The translations under genes were made by a program, and so were the position numbers. A stretch of DNA of 64,000 nucleotides, taken from Diphasiastrum complanatum. Its lineage: Eukaryota > Streptophyta > Lycopodiopsida > Lycopodiales > Lycopodiaceae. Positions 43,906 to 55,502 of the stretch are shown one piece after another. Numbering within the stretch: position 1 is the first letter of the stretch; every line of letters starts with the position of its first letter. The stretch covers positions 12,523,955-12,587,954 of the forward strand of contig CM055108.1 in the NCBI GenBank assembly GCA_029204225.1, given 5' to 3'. The notes under the pieces were generated by a model. The model was not told the origin of the DNA, ran no database searches, and saw only the letters and a program-made list of their open reading frames with translations.

Positions 43906-44200
43906 TTGGCAACTCCATTTTCTCTTCCTCAACAATCTCATAACATTCTATGAAATTGATCCAGGATTCTGTAGGTCCTCCCATCTCCTCATCCCATCTC
44001 ATAAAGTGACCCCCTATTGGACTGGCTGAGAGAATACCTTGGAAAAATATTTGTTTGGTGGACCAATTTATAATAGCATCTGTCTGATATAACCACGGTC
44101 TTCCAAATAATATTGAGTACAAAAAATCCAAGTAATTTCATAGTTGATTCTTGTCTTTCATAGAGATATTCATCTTCGAGTCAACTACAGCAAGATCGAA
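43906..44200 (-). pseudogene. gypsy aspartic protease fragment (upstream of copia 3)
   Basis: Minus strand DLAVVDSKMNISMKDKNQ, LDFLYSILFGRPWLYQTDAI, NWSTKQIFFQG. The ILGRPWL-type motif is the end of gypsy protease. It continues as EEEKMELP up to the copia insertion at 43906 and resumes at 38076. Upstream of ~44200 the similarity to gypsy is lost, so gag is not identified. Confidence 0.7.
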
Positions 44201-44217
44201 ACAAATTTAGTTTAAAT

Positions 44218-45370
44218 TTGTTCAAATTTAGTCCAGTTGCATGTTCAACATGTTTCAACTTTGTATTCCAAAATGCCGATCCAACCTTGAGCATGCAAGT
44301 TACAGATAACAGCATCTCCACCAACAAATTGTTTTTGGGGAGAGAGAGAGTGGATCTGCTTGGATCCACTAAGAGCAGCTACATTGCCAGCAACAACATC
44401 AGCAAGATCGATATCCAAGGTCACAAACCAAAGACGAGAACGACAAGGCTAAGAAAGCAGATGGGCAATCCAAAAGGACTCAATCAGAAGAAGTACCCCA
44501 ATCATGACGAAGATCCTTCAGAAAAGAGAAGCACAAGCATTGGGAAATCAATCTCCTACTTCAACCAGCCCTCTTGCAATACATCTGCATCCACTGTCCC
44601 TATCTTCCATCTATCTGTTTGCCATCATTCCAGTGTTCATCTAAGAAATCCCCAGTTTTTCAAAGATAGTTTCGTCGAAGCGGCTAAGAGATCATTGCAA
44701 ATGTCTTGCAGAGGCCAACTACCACCTACATTGGTTGGTCATCCAGAAGACCTAAGAAAGCATGCGAAGCAGCATAACGAAATAAAGAGAAAGATCTAAG
44801 AAGCTGAGGAGGAAAGGACAAAACTTAAGCAACAAATGAGTCAGATCGATCTTGATCAAAAGAAACTCTCTGGAGCAATGATAGTCGAATCCCCTCCTAT
44901 GAAGCCCGAAGACATCCAAAAGTAATGGATGAATGGGAAAAAGAGCTATAAAAAAAAAAAAAAAGATGAAGACAACCGTGAACCTATAGAGTACAGCAAG
45001 CTCCTCACTGGTCAAAGCTCGACATTGCAAAGGTCCAAGGCTGCAAGTGTAAAGCTATTAGTTCTTTCACCCTTCCACCAAGCCTTCATCGTTTCCCTAC
45101 AATCACCAAACCATCTGTCCAAATCTGTTCCTACCACCAATGTGTTGATAGGTCCATCTCCTTGAAGACTGTTAACCAAGGTTTGTGCAACCTATCAATC
45201 GAAGATTCTCCTCTTCACATCAAGGAAAGAGCATCGACAAAACTGGAATTTCAATTGAGAGAAGAACTATGAAAACGCCTAGAAGCAAAATGGAAGATAC
45301 AGACCTCCTTGAAGTTAGTACCTACCAAAAAATTAATGATGAAATCGTCAATGGCAGATACAAGTGATAA
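44218..45370 (+). pseudogene. Relic of unassigned repeat family R, copy 2
   Basis: A 193-codon plus-strand frame (44218-44799) is basic and Ser/Thr-rich, ending AAKRSLQMSCRG and RKHAKQHNEIKRKI. After a stop it continues as a charged coiled coil (EAEEERTKLKQQMSQIDLDQ), then a lysine run, and in another frame NRRFSSSHQGKSIDKTGIS and TPRSKMEDT. It matches 21.8-22.2 kb (inverted), and in part 47.96-48.5 kb (SKRAKQSLKWHDKAS). A gag-like role is conceivable from charge and coiled coil, but no diagnostic motif is present. Confidence 0.4.
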
Positions 45371-47000
45371 AAGAAAAAGACACGCAGGATGCAGTCAGGC
45401 AGGCAAGTTGTGAAGCTGCTGGGAGCTCTCCAATTTTGAGAATGTCAACCACTTGCAGCACTAAGACATTCTGGTTACATTGTAGCAAACAATTTTTGTG
45501 ATAAAGACCGGCAGCAATAGGCACTTGGTTTTATGCAAGCGAATGAGAATCTACGGTTTTCCAAGTGAAAATCGAAGATGCCAATGCGGAAGCGGAGCGA
45601 CATCATTCAATATGAGTTGCAGTGGGTCTTACAACACATTAGGGGTGGAATGACGTTGGCTGATTCTGACGAATCCCCAAGATACTCGACCAGAGCTACC
45701 CACGAGCACCTCTCACCTTAGACCGAGGAGGTCTCTGAGAAGATGAGACAAACATAATAAATGCAAGTAGACCCCTCTTAAAGAAAGTAGAGTGAGCCAC
45801 CTTTCAATGGTGACCTCTAGTGGAGAGCATTATTCCACTTGTAATATGTGAAATGTGGAAATGCCACTATGATGCCACCTAAGGAAGTCTCTTGTTTATT
45901 TAAGAGACTCACCCTTTGTAGAAGCGAGATTTTTGTGTAATGCATCTCCTCCATGTCCAAATGAGAAGTGCCTCCATGATTTTGGTGCATCCTTTGAGCT
46001 CCTTGATGTTGATTGCTTTCTTGAGTGATTCTCTTATGATCATGCCCTTCCATCCCTTGTGTGTGTGGTTGGGGATTTAGTGGTGGATTATTTTCTTGCT
46101 TTCCTAGTTGTGGATTAGATTTCTTTTCTTGCTTGTGGATTAATATAGGAATCAACATTCAGGTAAACTACTAAGGCTAGAAATGTGGTATAAATCTTGT
46201 AGATTTATTGACATTCTAGTGCTTGATGTTCTTGGGATGTTCAAGCATTAAGAAATGAGTGTTTTTTTATTCTTGGACTTCTAAAATGCTGTTAGATTAG
46301 TTTCTTGTTTCAGTTATGTGGATTAATGTATGTGTAGAATAGTTTTAATGATTAAGATCTGATTAAAATTCGTTTTTGCAATATTAAAGTAGCATTTCAT
46401 GGGATTTCAACCACTCTACACGTTGATTTCTTGGTTGAATGCATGATCTACAAGCATGTGATTCCAGTGCAAGAGTGACTGCCCTGAGTCGTCCTCTGAC
46501 AGGCGCAGGATAATACTGCAACGATTACCAGTCCCTTTCTGTCTGATTTGGGCTTTGAATAAAGAACGTTAGCTTCAAGAAACTACCCAATGTAGCCTAG
46601 TAATAGGCAGAGGCTGTTCTGAAACCAAGGAAGTAAAGAAAAATCAACTGATTCTCTAAAGTAGGAAATCAGTGAACATTTTCACATAGCAGAAAGGATT
46701 ATGCACCAAGAACCACCACTGATAATCAAACTAGGTAGCAACCAAGTAGTCATCTAATGACACAAGGAGGTGTGCAAGAGAGAATCTATCGATTGAACTT
46801 TCAAAGGCACACATGCAAACTTGCATGCAAGTTTTTGGAGCTTCATAGTGGGAGAGGAAGGAAATCAAATTCCCTTTGCTCCTTCAATCATGCCTTTTAC
46901 GCTGATGAATCTTGTTCTGAAGTATGATTCTCTGCTCTTGTTTGTGTGCATAAAGTGCTTAGTGATTAAAGCTTGCTTTTGGAGTGCATGCATGAATGTT
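45371..47000. other. About 1.6 kb with no recognised gene
   Basis: No family identified. A minus-strand frame at 45817-46158 is Gln/His/Asn-rich (NPQPHTQGMEGHDHKRITQE) and may be part of a gag-like relic, but support is weak. The remainder has no sustained frame. Confidence 0.35.
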
Positions 47001-47108
47001 TTTTTACACTCAGTTGTAGGTCAGCTTTGGTTGAAACCTACAAGCAAAGTAATCTGTGCATGTAAAGAACATAGAACTACTGGACTGTAAATCAATTGTG
47101 ATGGTTGA

Positions 47109-47850
47109 TCAGCAGCATAAGATTGCTTGTGAGCTTTGGTTGTTTCTAGAACTCTTTCTGTGAATCATAAAACTAGTTGGGAACTGCACTAGAAGCTGTA
47201 GGAAACAAGAGCAAACAAGTAGGGTGCTCACTAATATGTGGTGTATTTGCATCGGCAATCCATACAATGCCATCATGGGATGTTGCCCATAGATCTGAGG
47301 CTGGATGTATGGAAAATTATGCATCACTGGAACTGCAGAACGATGAACTCCCCCCCATTATGGCCTCCATTTGGGCCTCCATGAATTGCTCCCTCCTTCA
47401 CACACGCCGCTGCTGACTGATTCCTCTGCTTTGTCATTGATACCTTTTCCCCCTCCAGTTCCCTGTATCTTTGAAGATACACTTTCAGGGGCTCCACATA
47501 GTCTTCAAACCCTAAAGTGTTCATTGCCCATATCAGATCATCACCATTGATGGTTTTCCGATTCTCATGTTGGCACTTATCTGACGCCTCCCCAGTTATG
47601 AAGCTTATGAACTCCGAAACACATTCTTACACTATTCTTTGGCATCCTTGGAGGTTTTCACATTAGATGGAAGGTCTTTCTTCATGAAGTGGCCTACATT
47701 AGCTATGGTCAGAAGCTGGTCTTGTTCTCGGAGGGAAGAAGACTACGACCACCTCCATACTAGCTCCTAGAGCCATTTTTTGAAGGGCCACTGCTGTTAG
47801 GGCTACAGCACGACCTCTCTACTGAACTCCCATCGTTGTCTGCTAAGCTG
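47109..47850 (-). pseudogene. NF-YB (CCAAT-binding factor subunit B) pseudogene
   Basis: The minus strand carries the NF-YB histone-fold core: [33 protein letters not shown], then [20 protein letters not shown] and [30 protein letters not shown]. Residues SKDAKE and NGDDL are those of the non-LEC1 class. One base is lost after DAKE (47621-47645), creating a stop. Another shift splits the N-terminus (DNDGSSVERSCCSPNSSGPS), and a third separates the Gly-rich tail from [20 protein letters not shown] near 47330. NF-YB pairs with NF-YC and NF-YA to bind CCAAT promoters. No introns are seen, consistent with an intronless parent or a retrocopy. Confidence 0.85.
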
Positions 47851-47956
47851 GAACTTCAAGCAAACATTTTAGACGAGAATCTCAAGGTAGGGCTTGAAGG
47901 TAGGGTTTTAAGCTAGGATGATTTCAAACCTTTGAAGTGGCAAGGAGGGTCTGTGC

Positions 47957-48560
47957 TTGTTAATTAGCTTAACTACGGTTTCCATGGTCTCCTACTTGAT
48001 GATTCAAACTGGAAATGTGAGATACAACAGTCCAGGCATGGTTAAGGGTGAAGAAGAGAGGTTTAAGAGTATGGGAGTAAAAAAGGCCCTCACCACCACC
48101 ACCATCACTACCACTTTCGTAAATATACAACTCATTACTCCCTTACCTATCCATTCCACCATTCCCCAGTTTTGTTTTCCAACCTCCCATCCTCGACCCA
48201 CTGAGTTCCCAAACCTCCAAGACCATGACAGCATGTCAAAGAGAGCTAAGCAATCCTTGAAGTGGCATGATAAGGCCTCCTACCATCTTCATTGGTTAGT
48301 AGATCAGTTGGTGAAAACAGGGGGAGGAGCTCAAGGCAAAGAACCAGGAGCTACAACACAAAGATGCCCAAGCTACAGGCATCCCTGAAAGAAATCAGTG
48401 CTAAACACGCCAAGAGACAAGAGGAGCAAACTAAGTTGAGAAATCCGAAAAAAGATCCGGAGACAATTTGACGATCTAAAGGAGTCCGAGGATTTTTGGA
48501 GGACATATAAGAGAAAAGACCGGGGAGGTTTAAATAAAGTGACTAATGAAGATTACCCTA
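47957..48560 (+). pseudogene. Relic of unassigned repeat family R, copy 3
   Basis: A plus-strand frame of 143 codons has a Thr run, Pro-rich PTSHPRPTEFPNLQ and SKRAKQSLKWHDKAS, similar in layout to AAKRSLQMSCRG at 44.69 kb. It is followed in another frame by a charged helix (KEISAKHAKRQEEQTKL) like HAKQHNEIKRKI and EEERTKLKQQ. It supports a repeated ORF of unknown type around the NF-YB pseudogene. Confidence 0.35.
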
Positions 48561-48704
48561 AACTCAGCAGCTTAGTAAATGCCTAGCGACCACACCCCTC
48601 TTGGAGAATGATAATGTTGTTGAACAATGATGAACAACTCCAAGTGTATCTAAGGACACCAAGTTGGGCTCACTTGTAATAAACCTTCGATTCTTGATAA
48701 CAAG

Positions 48705-48706
<2 letters not shown>

Positions 48707-48750
<44 letters not shown>
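48707..48750. repeat. (TC)22 microsatellite
   Basis: 44 bases of uninterrupted TC. The antisense Arg-Glu repeat frame across it is an artefact. Confidence 0.97.
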
Positions 48751-48752
<2 letters not shown>

Positions 48753-49165
48753 GGATGATAAGTCGTTATAACTAACCCTATTATGCTTAGTTTACAACAG
48801 GACGGAAGAACACACTGTTCAGGTGGGCCTTTTTGTCTAAATCACCTAACCTAAGCCCAGACTATGAATATAAACATTGATTGCAAGTGAATCATTCACC
48901 CTAAATCTAACGGACATGATTTATTACTGGAAGAAACTTCTTCCACAAGCCAAACCGGATGGGCTCTATGGAAGACTATATATAGAGCATAATTAACCAT
49001 ACCCATTGTCACCATTACAGCGATTGAATGGGAGTTCACTACTTTCTTTTTCCTCTTGTCTACAAGTGAAGTGATGGGTACGCATCATAGCCGTATGTCT
49101 CTCTTGACTTCATGCTCTTTAACTTTGTAGTTTACCATTTTATGATGGATTATTCATGCTTAGAT
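48751..49165. other. No gene seen
   Basis: AT-rich spacer between the microsatellite and the inverted repeat, without a sustained frame. Confidence 0.5.
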
Positions 49166-50341
49166 TCATCGCTGGACATCGAGCTATGCTACATCTTTTT
49201 AGTAGCCTTTATGCGTGCAGAAGCAGCCCTGGCTTTCCAACCACAATTAGCATCGTTTACAACATCATGCAATATTTAGAATACAATAAAAATATCAAAA
49301 ACTTTCCTTCAGGGTCAGCTCTGGTTTTTCAGAACTCTACGACCTTTTTCGAGCTTCTTTGTATGCACAGAATGCTATATATATTTTAGATGTTGTGAGT
49401 AAAAGTAAGCTTCTGGTCAGCGATGGACCAAGAGCTTTCATGTATTGTTTGTAGCCTTAATTTACTAGCATTGAAAACCAGCGATGCGCCTTCGGTTGAC
49501 TGGAATGAGGTGTTTTTTATCTCTATCTGCATTCCGTTTATCAGATTATAGACTGTTGGTACAGCGATTTGCTACAAGGAAAACATTCACATATTGCTTG
49601 AAATGGTAGACTTGTTTAACATACAATTAGCAGGTTGATAAAGCAGGTTCAAAGTAGAGTGAATGCATGCTGATTCGATTAGACACACATGTCACACACA
49701 CACAGTCATATAGGTTCTATGCTTACACTTTTTTAGAGCTGAAATACACATTTGACAATCGAGCTGATTGAGATCTTCACTCATTAAAGGTCAAATTAAT
49801 CTGATGTGGTGTAATACGTTCTGTTACAAAAGCAAACATTAGAATCTGAGTGCAGTTTGTTCCGCTATCCTATTGCACATGCTTGTTTGTCGATTTTTTA
49901 ATTATATTTTAATGTGAAAGTTGCATTTTGCGGGTGCTGTCGATACTATAAGAAGAGTATATGTTTTCAGTATATCAGCTTTCCCTTCACATTGCATTAC
50001 CATTAATCAAGGAGTGTCTAATAATCTGATTTGGATAGAATTATTGATATTGGATCGAATCTAGTGATAGATATTAGAATAATATTGGTTCACATTCCTT
50101 TAACATTTCCTTGAAGCTTCAAGAAGATCGTGATCAGATCTGAGTTTCTTCAATAACTGACAGAAATATAACAGGAGCTTACAAGTACAGTGGCGTGTTA
50201 CGGAAACAAAAACAACATTAAGCTTCGGGGAACGCGAGAGAGAGAAGGTTGAAATCAAAGTCAATTCAGAAAGTTTCCAGTAAAATCTTATCATCTTTTT
50301 TCTTTTGCGTCAAATTTGATTCACCCCACACTCGCAAGAAG

Positions 50342-50885
50342 ATGGCATTTTGGATGACTCGGCTAGAGTTCTCTGATCTTTGCATCTTGAATTCAACTGT
50401 TTCCCTGAGTGCCATTACAGATTTTGTTTTTTAGATTCTTGAAATAGTTGGAATCAAGCTTGGGCATGCAGCTGCGCCACCTGTGAGATACAAAGAATCA
50501 GGACCCCGCAATCGCAATGACAGTTTTGGTGAGAAGATACGGGACTCACTAACTGTCGTCACTGTGGGCTCAATCGCAAGAGATCAGGTTCTGTTGTGAA
50601 GAGGATGCAATTTGTGCAGTTTGCCTTTGTGGGTACGAAAAGGAAGATCCTGTATGGTTGTTACCATCTTGTTCTCACATATTTCATAAACCTTGCCTTG
50701 ATCGGTGGCTTGACCAAAACCAAACTTGTCCTACCTGTAGATCTTCTCTTTTGACAAAAGAACTTACTCAGAAAAGTAAGAAGAGAGATGAAGCGCTTAT
50801 GACAGAGTCCGCATTGTGGTTTTCTTTCTACGGTAACCATGGCCCTGCCGCAATGAGTTCGTTGTATGGAGCACATATATATCTT
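50342..50885 (+). pseudogene. RING-H2 (XERICO/RHA-like) pseudogene, copy B
   Basis: Starts MAFWMTRLEFSDLC. A CAG to TAG change stops the frame after ITDFVF, and a 4-base insertion (ATCA) near 50586 shifts it before the RING. In other respects it keeps the register that copies A and C lost (DSLTVVTVGSIA). The RING-H2 motif is complete: CAVC, PSCSHIFHKPC, WLDQNQ, CPTC. Its lesions differ from those of A and C, so it decayed independently. It ends at the palindrome centre, where the frame reads on into the other arm. Confidence 0.82.
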
Positions 50886-50886
50886 T

Positions 50887-51419
50887 CTAGAATTTTGGCG
50901 CTCCATACAACGAACTCATTGCGGCAGGGCCATGGTTACCGTTGAAAGAAAACCACAAAGTCGAATCTGTCGTAAGTGCTTCGTCTCTCTTCTTACTTTT
51001 TTGAGTAGATTCTTTTGTCAAAAGAGATCTACAAGTAGGACAAGTTTGGTTTTGGTCCAGCCACCGATCAAGGCAAGGTTTATGAAATATGTGAGAACAA
51101 GATGGTAATAGCCATACAAGATCTTCCTTTTTGTACCCACAAAGGCAAACTGCACAAATTGCATCCTCTTCACAACATAACCTCTCTGCGATTGAGCCCA
51201 CAGTGGGACATTTAGTGAGTCCTGCATCTCATCACCAAAATTGCCACTGTGATCGCGGGGGCCTGATCCTTGATTTCTTACAGGTGGCGCACCAAGCCCA
51301 AGCTTGATTCCAACTATTTCAAGAATCTGAAAAACAAAATCTGTAATGGAACCCAGGGAAACAGTTGAATTCAAGATGCAAAGATCAGAGAACTCCAGCC
51401 GAGTCATCCAAAATGCCAT
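50887..51419 (-). pseudogene. RING-H2 (XERICO/RHA-like) pseudogene, copy C
   Basis: The N-terminal frame runs MAFWMTRLEFSDLC to ILEIVGIKLG and LGAPPVRNQGSG. The RING-H2 frame (51201-50887, 104 codons) carries CCEEDAICAVCLCGYKKEDL, SCSHIFHKPC and CPTC, out of register with the first by the same lost base as copy A. The RING-only frame is open from an ATG (MGSIAERLCC), so a 104-residue RING protein without the membrane segment could in principle be made. No evidence of expression can be seen. Confidence 0.82.
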
Positions 51420-52690
51420 CTTCTTGCGAGTGCGTGGTAAATCAAATTTGACGCAGAAGAAAAAAGATGCTAAGATTTTCCTGGAAACTTTTTCACTTTG
51501 AATTCAACCTTCTCTCTCTCGCGTTCCCCGAAGCTTAACATTGTTTCTGTTTCCGTAACACGCCACTATACTTGTAAGCTCCTATTATATTTCTGTCAGC
51601 TACAAAGAATCAAACAAACTCAGATCTGATCACGATCTTCCTGAGGCTTCAAGGACATGCTAAAGGAATGTGAACCAATATTATGCTAATATCCACCACT
51701 GGATTCGATCCAAAGCAAATTATTCAAAACTCTAATGGTAATGCAATGTGAAGGGACAGCTGATATATTGAAAACATATTCTCTTCTTATAGTATTGACG
51801 GCACCCGCAAAATGCAACTTCACAATAAAATACAATTAAGAAATGGACAAACAAGCATGTAAAATAAGATATATAGCGGAACAAACTGCACTCAGATTCA
51901 AATGTTTGTTTTTGTACCACATCAGATTAATTTGACCTTTAATGAGTGAAGATCTCAATCAGCTCGTATGTCAAATGTGTATTTCAGCTCTAAAAAAGTG
52001 TAAGCATGAAACCCATATGACTATGTGTGTGTGTGTCTAATCGAATCAGCATGCATTCACTCTACTTTGAACCTGCTTCATCAACCTGCTAATTGTATGT
52101 TAAACAAGTCTACCATTTCAAGCAATATGTGAAAGTTTTCCTTGTTGCAAATTGTTGTACCAAAATTATATAATCTGATAAACGAAATAGAGATAAAAAA
52201 CATCTCATTTCAGTCAACTGAAGGTCCATCGTTGGTTTTCAATGCTAGTAGTCCACAATTAAGGCTACAAATAGTATACAAAAGCTCTTGGTCCATCGTT
52301 GACCAAAAGCTTACTTTTCCTCACAACATCTAAAATATATATAGCATTATGGGCATACAAAGAAGCTTAGAAAAAGTCGTAGAGTGCTGAAAAACCAGCA
52401 CTGGCCTTGTAGGAAAGCTTTTGATAGTTTTGTTGTAATCTAAATACTGGATGATGTTGTAAACGGTGCTAATTATGGCTGTAAAGCCAGCATTGCTTCT
52501 GCATGCATAAAGGCTACCAAAATTTCAACATGATCTTTGCACTGCTCGAGGTTTACTTCCACCGCTTGTATAGCTTTTTGTGCCTCCCTTTGAATCTTTG
52601 GTGACAAATCAGGCACTGGTTTTTCAGAAGAGTATTATGGAGCATCTTTACTCTTATTCCTTGGCAACTTATCAATGATTCACCTGCTGA

Positions 52691-52948
52691 TGCAGTTTGA
52701 GCTCATCTTCTTTCTTGTGCTGGTCCAGGTGCAGGGGCTTGGCTGGTTGCACGTCCAGTTCTTCCACTCTTGCGACTCAACAATGACTTGTTTATAACTA
52801 CCCTTCAAACCAAATTGGGACTCCCACATCCAATATTAATTGGTCTTTCCAAGTGTTCATGTGGGCATGTGTTGGATTCCTTGGGTACTCATCTTATGTG
52901 GTGCCCCTCAGGTGGAGAACGTACTGTTTCACATGATTCCATTCATTA
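52691..52948 (+). pseudogene. LINE-type ORF2 C-terminal fragment, second copy
   Basis: Same motif order as at 1826-2137 (LSCAGPGAGAWLVARP, TKLGLPHP, CSCGHVLDSLGTHL). It is cut off after the GGERT segment by the deletion that joins it to copia gag. Confidence 0.6.
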
Positions 52949-53014
52949 AAGAAGCTTTATGAATCTAAGTCTACATCTAGGGTACCAACCCAAAGAAGAT
53001 AAATCTTTTCTAGT

Positions 53015-54024
53015 TTGCAAAAGAAGGAAGAGAGTGCTCATGCTTTTGTTTTAAGAATTAAAGCATACAATGATGAGCTTGCATATATTGACGAGAGTAT
53101 TAAGGATGTAGACCTTGTTCAAGTAGTTCTTAATGGCTTGTTGGATGATCATGCTAATCTTGTTGAAAGCTTTTCCATTCAAAAGATGTTACCAAGCATG
53201 TTGGATTTGCAAGAGATATTGGTGAATGGGGAGTTTAGGCTTCAATCAAGAGGAAGTAGATCTACATCTCAAGTTGATGGAGATGAGGATATGTTCATAA
53301 AAGGAAAATTCAAGGGCAAAGACAAAAGCAAGTGGTCAAAGGGTCAAGATCAAGGTGAGCCTTCATATTTTTTTAAGAAGAAGAAAGACAAGTCAAATCT
53401 GAAGTGCTTCTATTGTGGAATCAAAGGGCCTTTTTCTAGTGAGTGCTTTAAGAAGAAGAGAGATCAAGGTGATAAGAAAACCAACCTAGCTATTGATGAA
53501 GATGATGTTGATGAACATATCTCAAATCATGCTTTCATCTTGCTTGTTGGCTAATGATGGAGACATTGATCCTCGGTGGATTTGATAGTGGAGCTACATC
53601 ACACATGACATATCACGAGGAGTATTACTCATCCTTGATGGCATTTGAAGGTGACAAGAGGGTTATTTACACGGCCAATGATGGTGAGTGTGCAATCAAA
53701 GGGATTGACACAATTCCTATTTCCCTTTCCACAAATAGGAATGTGAATTTGAGAGATGTTTTGTTCATTCCTTCCATTACTAAGAACCTTCTTAGTGTAA
53801 GTCAATTGCTTGATAAGGGATTCAAGGTGGAGTTTGTTGGTGATGCTTGTTTGATCAAGAAAGAAGATGAATTGATTGCAAAAGGGAAATGGCAAGGTAA
53901 GTTGTTCAAACTTGATGCTTTTGTTGTTGCTAACCAATTTGGATGTATGGCAAACAAAGACATGCCAAATCAAAAGGTATGGCACAAGAGATTGGGCATC
54001 TCAACTTCAAGTCATTGGAGGTGA
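53015..54024 (+). pseudogene. copia-1 copy: gag end, knuckle, protease
   Basis: Two adjoining frames. The first (179 codons) has FVLRIKAYNDELAYIDESIK, VVLNGLLDDHANLVESFSIQ and the altered knuckle. The second begins MMETLILGGFDSGATSHMTY in another register because of an extra base ahead of the protease active site, as in copy A. It ends at WHKRLGIS, where a base is lost in the GAG-pre-integrase motif. Not translatable as one protein. Confidence 0.75.
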
Positions 54025-54989
54025 TGGAAAAAAGGCTTTGGTCTTCCCAAATCTTTGTCAAGCATTAGTCATGTTGTGAGCAATGTGCACGTTCTAAGTC
54101 ACATAGGTTACCTTACAAGAGATCTATGTCTAGATCAAATAAGACTTTCCATCTTGTGCATTTGGATATTCATGGTTTATCTACAATTGGCATTGCTAAA
54201 GCCAAGATGTATGTTACATTCATTGATGATTTTAGTAGATTTTTTTGGGTCTATCTACTAAGAAGCAAAGTTTAGGTGTTTGATATCTTTGTCAAGTCCA
54301 AGATTGCAAGAGAGGTTCAATTTTTTACAAAGATCAAGTGCTTGAGGAGTGAAAATGGTGGAGAGTACATATCTACCAAGTTCAAGGCCTTTTGTGAAGA
54401 ACATGGGATCAAGATGTAGTACACAAGCCCAAGGACACCACAACAACATGGAGTGGCCGAGAGGAAGAATAGAACTTTATGTGAAAGTGCCAAAGCCATG
54501 AGGTTAGGTGCTAATATTCCTAAATTTTTTTGGTATCAAGCTTTGTTGTGTGCTAATTTTCTATGCAATAGATGGCCAAGTGTGGTATTGGATGAAAAAA
54601 CTCCTTTTAAAATATTGTTTCATATATCAAAATTACTCTTGATGATAGAACCAAGGAGGATCCCTCTTCAAAGAAATGTGTGTTTGTTGGCTACAGTGAG
54701 GTAAGCAAGGCTTACAAGATCTACATTCCATCAACCAATAAAGTGGTCATTCGAAGAAAGTTTATTTTTTAAGAAGAAAATTTTCCAAAAGTTTCTTCAA
54801 GTGGTGGTGTGGACATTGGATCTAAAATTCTTGATGTTGATGATGTGATTAATGGTACTTTGGATGTTGATGGTGAAGGGCCGAATTCAAGTCAAAATCC
54901 AAGGAGGACATAAAGGGAAATACAACAACCTTTTAGACTCACTTATGATGAGAAAGGTAAGCAAGTGGAAGTTATTGATCTTGCATTTC

Positions 54990-55502
54990 TCACATATTTT
55001 GGTGAATCTTCTTGTGTAGATGATGTTATGCAAGTGGATGATGGTTTTCATGGAATGTATGCAACTGATGGATTTGTAAAACAAGTTTTGTTCAATTTCT
55101 TTGATGGTCAAGTGGAAGATCAAGAGGTTGATCTTAAAGGGCTTCATCAGCACAAAAGGAAAGGTGGCAATTTGGAGCTAGTCAAGAGCATCAAAGGAAG
55201 CAAAGATGTTTTGGATCTATTTGTTTAGGTTATTGAAGACTCAAGTAAGGTCAAAGGAGCAGCAAGGAATTGTTGCTCAGGTCTACTTTACTTGTGCTAT
55301 ATCATGTTTGAGCAATCTCATGTGAATGTGTGCAAATTGTCAAGATATGGTGAAAATAGCTACATTGTTTTGCATCATTTTGATGCTGGAGTTGTACTAG
55401 CATCCTTGGATGGTTTTGCTGATGGAAATGAAACTATTGGAGGCTCATTATATCACTCATTCATGATCAAGTCATCAAGGGTTGATGACTTCTTGTGGCA
55501 AG
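54990..55502 (+). other. Non-pol replacement segment, third copy
   Basis: Carries FGESSCVDDVMQVDDGFHGM, FFDGQVEDQEVDLKG, GGNLELVKSIKGSKD and MFEQSHVNVCKLSRYGENSY as in element 1, with related sequence in element 2. It is truncated after DDFLWQDG by the join to a foreign gag. Confidence 0.6.

Larger units (their letters stand above)
35254..44200 (-). mobile_element. Ty3/gypsy element pol, interrupted by copia element 3
   Basis: Minus-strand order: protease (44.2-43.91 kb), then after the copia insertion RT (38.07-37.06 kb), RNase H (37.05-36.6 kb), zinc-binding and integrase (36.5-35.69 kb) and a chromodomain-less C-terminus ending at a TAA near 35256. With copia 3 and one TSD copy removed, the frame reads EEEKMELP then TTSKSREVLGG without a gap. 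RT motifs (MPFGLCNALATFQR, FMDDF) fit the non-chromovirus (Athila/Tat-like) branch. LTRs and gag were not identified. Confidence 0.85.
49170..52600. repeat. Large inverted repeat (arms ~1.7 kb) with RING-H2 pseudogenes
   Basis: The left arm (~49170-50880) and right arm (~50890-52600) are inverse complements over nearly their full length. Examples are TAGTAGCCTTTATGCGTGCAG on the left against the inverse of CTGCATGCATAAAGGCTACC on the right, and GACCAAGAGC against GCTCTTGGTC. At the centre, TGCCGCAATGAGTTCGTTGT and its inverse flank a ~30-base loop. Each arm holds one RING-H2 pseudogene reading toward the centre. The arms have diverged by small indels and substitutions. Confidence 0.88.

Noticed and set aside
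48564-48752. Minus-strand frame starting with Arg-Glu repeats
   Set aside because: It is the translation of a (TC)22 microsatellite; no other coding support.
51018-51199. C-terminal part of the 133-codon frame (MQFVQFAFVGTKRKI…) as real protein
   Set aside because: It is the RING-H2 region read in the wrong register after the lost base.
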